Shown here in pieces: positions 1-5,058 of a stretch of 5,058 nt of DNA (within the stretch, counting starts at the first letter, position 1; the number at the start of each line of letters is the position of its first letter). The DNA is from Deltaproteobacteria bacterium (GTDB lineage Bacteria; Myxococcota; XYA12-FULL-58-9; JAUUZB01): NCBI GenBank assembly GCA_030590185.1, contig JAUUZB010000425.1, positions 1-5,058 of the forward strand, in the 5' to 3' direction. The notes beneath the pieces are model-generated. The model was not told the origin of the DNA. It made no database searches and was given only the letters and a program-made list of their open reading frames with translations. A program made the position numbers and the translations under genes.

Positions 1-2
1 AT

Positions 3-3518
<3,516 letters not shown>

Positions 3519-3600
3519 CACCTGTAAACACTCGTTGACGGCCTGGCCGAAGGGTCCCCTGGCGTAGCCTGATTTCTTTGGATTTTTGGGCTGGGCAAGA

Positions 3601-3616
3601 TGGCACGCAGCGTGCT
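3601..3616 (+). promoter_or_regulatory. Candidate sigma54 (-24/-12) promoter for the lipoprotein gene
   Basis: The sequence reads TGGCACG, four bases, then GTGCT. The known sigma54 consensus is TGGCACG-N4-TTGC(A/T), so only the first T of the -12 element differs. The invariant GG (3602-3603) and GC (3614-3615) are separated by exactly 10 bases, as required. Transcription would begin near 3627. The site lies just downstream of a sigma54-activator gene and just upstream of the lipoprotein gene. The predicted start point is almost at the GTG 3629 start and suits ATG 3653 better, which is a tension. The same bases form a small hairpin, listed separately. Confidence 0.5.
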
Positions 3617-3620
3617 TTAT
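3603..3620 (+). terminator. Weak hairpin plus T-rich tail; possible terminator of the activator gene (alternative to the promoter call)
   Basis: GCACG (3603-3607) and CGTGC (3611-3615) are perfect inverted copies around the loop CAG, extendable by one G-T pair, and are followed by TTTATT. It lies about 85 bp past the activator stop codon. The stem is short (5 bp), the loop has three bases and the T tract is interrupted, so intrinsic termination would be weak. Sigma54 promoters have some built-in GCA/TGC symmetry, which may explain the hairpin by itself. Confidence 0.22.
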
Positions 3621-3628
3621 TGGTGCCC

Positions 3629-4444
3629 GTGCTGATTTGTCGTCACGCGTTGATGGGCTCGTTTGCCCTTGGATTGACCCTGGGGCTGTCGGCCTGTCTC
3701 ATCGACACCGTACCCCTTCCCGAGGCCAACGACCTAGGCGCCGGCGGCAGCGATGGCAGCAACCGCTGGGATCCGGCCCCCGGGTTCGGCGGGTTTGGCG
3801 GCACCCAGGCCGAGGACGACTGGGAGAACTTCGACGGCACGGTTTCTGGTGCCGGCCCCCTCATCGACCCGGGCGGTATCTACTGGTCGGATCACGGCCC
3901 CTTCATCTACTTGGCCGCGGTCTCTGGAACCTTCCCTGGCGCTGGCCTGGTCATCATCCGCAACCCAGCGCGGGAGGATGAGTACCGGGTCTTTTCATCG
4001 GCGGCTGGCTCCATGGGCGCGGTGGTCAACGCCCAGCTCTTCGATACCCTCGAGATCGGCTTCGTGCAGGATGACGTGCTGCTCGACGTGGTGGTGATCA
4101 CCCTCGATCCGGCCTCCATGGGGGCGTACGCGGCCAACGCCGACCTCGACGAGAACGTCCCACCGGATCCGAGCGCCGACTACACCCAATTCTCGGTCGG
4201 CGTGCACCGTTCGGCCACCGGCGACACGGTCACCGTTTTCGGGGAGGCCGGGGTGTTGGCGGCCGGCATCGTGGTGGTGGTGGCGAACCTGCGGCTCGCC
4301 ATCGCCGAGCGCGCCATGGTCGAGGTCGACGGTAGCTTCGCGGTGATCATCGAGGCCGCCCCGGGCGACGAGCTGCTGATCTTCACGGCCGAGCCCGCCT
4401 CCTCCAATGGGGGTGGCAACTCCGTCAGCCTGATCGTCCCGTGA
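3629..4444 (+). CDS. Predicted lipoprotein with Gly/Ser/Asp-rich linker and Ig-like beta domains, function unknown
   Basis: This is probably an exported, lipid-anchored envelope protein of about 271 residues; I do not recognise a named family. Numbered from GTG 3629, a short R/H-containing n-region and hydrophobic stretch end in the lipobox LSAC with acylated Cys23. Leu at +2 would favour outer-membrane sorting under the classical Lol rule. Residues 24-66 are a low-complexity linker rich in Gly, Asp and Pro. A first all-beta module spans about 68-170. A second, about 192-271, carries DGSF (234-237) and PGDELLIFTAE (from 245), a pattern seen in bacterial Ig-like and carboxypeptidase-regulatory-like folds. 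No catalytic motif is visible. The start is uncertain: GTG 3623, GTG 3629 and ATG 3653 are all possible and none has a clear Shine-Dalgarno. I chose 3629 because ATG 3653 would leave a 14-residue signal with no positive charge. The frame also extends up to TTG 3578, but that start would place charged, polar residues before the signal. Transcription may depend on the sigma54-like site just upstream. Confidence 0.85.
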   Translation: MLICRHALMGSFALGLTLGLSACLIDTVPLPEANDLGAGGSDGSNRWDPAPGFGGFGGTQAEDDWENFDGTVSGAGPLIDPGGIYWSDHGPFIYLAAVSGTFPGAGLVIIRNPAREDEYRVFSSAAGSMGAVVNAQLFDTLEIGFVQDDVLLDVVVITLDPASMGAYAANADLDENVPPDPSADYTQFSVGVHRSATGDTVTVFGEAGVLAAGIVVVVANLRLAIAERAMVEVDGSFAVIIEAAPGDELLIFTAEPASSNGGGNSVSLIVP

Positions 4445-4455
4445 GTGAGCAGGGT

Positions 4456-4485
4456 GAGAGCTCTGATCACCAGAGAGCTCTGATC
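4456..4485. repeat. Perfect 13-bp tandem direct repeat (GAGAGCTCTGATC x2), also able to fold as a hairpin between convergent genes
   Basis: GAGAGCTCTGATC occurs at 4456-4468 and again at 4473-4485, separated by ACCA, giving a 17-bp period. Each copy contains the 8-bp palindrome AGAGCTCT. The two copies can also pair: CTCTG (4461-4465) with CAGAG (4471-4475) around a 5-base loop, then a 2-base bulge, then AGAG (4457-4460) with CTCT (4478-4481). The position between two convergent stop codons suits a bidirectional terminator, but there is no T tract on either strand. A paired protein-binding site or a duplication scar is also possible. Confidence 0.55.
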
Positions 4486-4493
4486 GCGAAGCC

Positions 4494-4892
4494 CTAGTCG
4501 CCGTCCGGCGATCCTCCCCAATCAAACGACCCGAGCGCCAAGCGCAGCATGTGCTCGACCTGGTGTTGGGGCGCCACGAACTGCAAGGCGAGGCCGAGCC
4601 CATCCTTGCCCTTGCCGCAGTGCACGACCCGCGCCTGCGTGGTCAGCGGCTCGCCCTTGCCGAAATCGACCTCGACCGTGAGCTCCTCACCGGGGAGGCG
4701 GGGTGAAGCGTCCGGGCAGAGGAAGCCTCCGGCGCTCACACTGGTGGCGAGGTAGACGTGGCTCTCCGGCTCGAGCTCGCGGATGGAGACGTTGACCTGC
4801 CAGCGCTTGAAGCGCCGCCGGTCGTCACCGAGGAACTTGCTGAGCACGTAGCTGGTATCGGTGAAGGCATCAGGATCGTCGGGAGTGGTCAT
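4494..4892 (-). CDS. PilZ-domain protein (probable cyclic-di-GMP-responsive adaptor)
   Basis: This 132-residue cytoplasmic protein is essentially one PilZ domain with a short acidic N-terminal tail (residues 1-24) and a short C-terminal tail. PilZ domains bind cyclic-di-GMP and pass the signal to partner proteins, often affecting motility, polysaccharide or adhesion. The arginine motif is R26-x-x-x-R30 within RRRFKRW. The second motif, usually (D/N)xSxxG, appears as S51-V-S53-A-G-G56, so the acidic/amide residue is replaced by Ser. The rest has the expected alternating beta strands, including LTVEVDFG, ARVVHCG and GLALQFV. The ATG start at 4892 is well supported by GAGGGT 5 bases upstream. 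It lies 36 bp downstream of another minus-strand gene, so cotranscription is likely. It converges on the lipoprotein gene with only 49 bp between stop codons. The PilZ call is confident; actual ligand binding and the partner are unknown. Confidence 0.9.
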   Translation of the reverse strand: MTTPDDPDAFTDTSYVLSKFLGDDRRRFKRWQVNVSIRELEPESHVYLATSVSAGGFLCPDASPRLPGEELTVEVDFGKGEPLTTQARVVHCGKGKDGLGLALQFVAPQHQVEHMLRLALGSFDWGGSPDGD

Positions 4893-4897
4893 GGGAT

Positions 4898-4903
4898 ACC
4901 CTC
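4898..4903 (-). promoter_or_regulatory. Ribosome binding site of the PilZ gene
   Basis: Read on the minus strand the sequence is GAGGGT, ending 5 bases before the ATG (GAGG core 7 bases before). This is a good Shine-Dalgarno match at normal spacing and fixes the PilZ start at 4892. Confidence 0.7.
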
Positions 4904-4928
4904 GTTGGACACCTATCCGGGCGCGGCC

Positions 4929-5058
4929 TTACTTCTTGAACAGCGCCTCGAGCTTGGCCTTGGCCGCGTCGATGTCCTCCCCCGGCTGCCGTTCGCCTAG
5001 GAACGCCTGGTACATGCCGCAGAAGTTGCCGCGCTCCTTGTCCGGGGTGTACTCCGAG
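4929..5058 (-). CDS. 3' end of an unidentified protein gene, cut by the window edge
   Basis: A minus-strand frame runs from the right edge to TAA at 4929-4931, encoding the last 42 residues of a larger protein. The visible part reads SEYTPDKERGNFCGMYQAFL and then GERQPGEDIDAAKAKLEALF followed by KK. The last ~18 residues look like a charged amphipathic helix. There is one cysteine, in a GNFCGMY context that might belong to a small Cys-containing motif mostly off-window. Forty of 42 codons end in G or C, matching the other genes and supporting real coding. It stops 36 bp before the PilZ start with no visible terminator between them, so the two probably form an operon with this gene first. No family is recognised and no function is proposed. 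Confidence 0.75.
   Translation of the reverse strand, partial: SEYTPDKERGNFCGMYQAFLGERQPGEDIDAAKAKLEALFKK

Noticed and set aside
3535..3570. Sigma70-type promoter with TTGACG as -35 and TAGCCT as -10
   Set aside because: The spacer would be about 24 bp and the -10 matches only half of the consensus; nothing better lies at 16-18 bp.
3540..3585. Intrinsic terminator ending in the T-rich stretch at 3571-3587
   Set aside because: No convincing stem precedes the T-rich bases; AGGG/CCCT at 3551-3560 leaves a loop of only two bases.
3578..3628. Extending the lipoprotein gene to TTG 3578
   Set aside because: It would put about 17 polar residues ahead of the signal sequence, uses a rare start without a clear ribosome binding site, and would place the sigma54-like site inside the gene.
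3995..4603. Minus-strand open frame opposite the lipoprotein gene
   Set aside because: Low-complexity His/Gly/Arg-rich product, overlaps both the lipoprotein and PilZ genes, and has no domain signature.
4758..5000. Plus-strand open frame over the PilZ start and the last gene
   Set aside because: Antisense to two better-supported minus-strand genes and without a ribosome binding site or recognisable features.

Overview
The window is strongly GC-rich and its coding codons end mostly in G or C. It looks like chromosomal DNA of a myxobacterium or related deltaproteobacterium-type lineage. That assignment is inferred from style: a very large TPR-GAF-sigma54-activator-Fis regulator, a secreted lipoprotein with a Gly/Ser/Asp-rich linker and Ig-like modules, and a small PilZ protein are all common there. 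No rRNA, tRNA, CRISPR array, insertion sequence or phage gene was seen.

Layout. Bases 3-3518 (+) hold the C-terminal 1171 residues of a giant bacterial enhancer-binding protein whose start lies off the left edge. Bases 3519-3628 are a short intergenic region carrying regulatory-looking sequence. Bases ~3629-4444 (+) encode a lipoprotein of unknown function. Bases 4445-4493 separate convergent genes and contain a perfect 13-bp direct repeat that can also fold as a hairpin. Bases 4494-4892 (-) encode a PilZ-domain protein. Bases 4929-5058 (-) hold the 3' end of an unidentified gene that probably sits upstream of the PilZ gene in one operon.

How the parts may work together. The most interesting reading is a local regulatory circuit. 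The activator gene is followed directly by a good -24/-12 (sigma54) promoter match at 3601-3616, with the GG and GC dinucleotides exactly ten bases apart. About 70-100 bp upstream of it, where activators of this class usually bind, lie two TGTARACA boxes whose starts are 20 bp apart. Together these suggest that the activator, or a relative, switches on the lipoprotein gene. The same promoter-like bases also form a small hairpin followed by TTTATT, so a terminator for the activator gene is a competing explanation. The minus-strand pair is a separate unit, linked to cyclic-di-GMP signalling through the PilZ domain.
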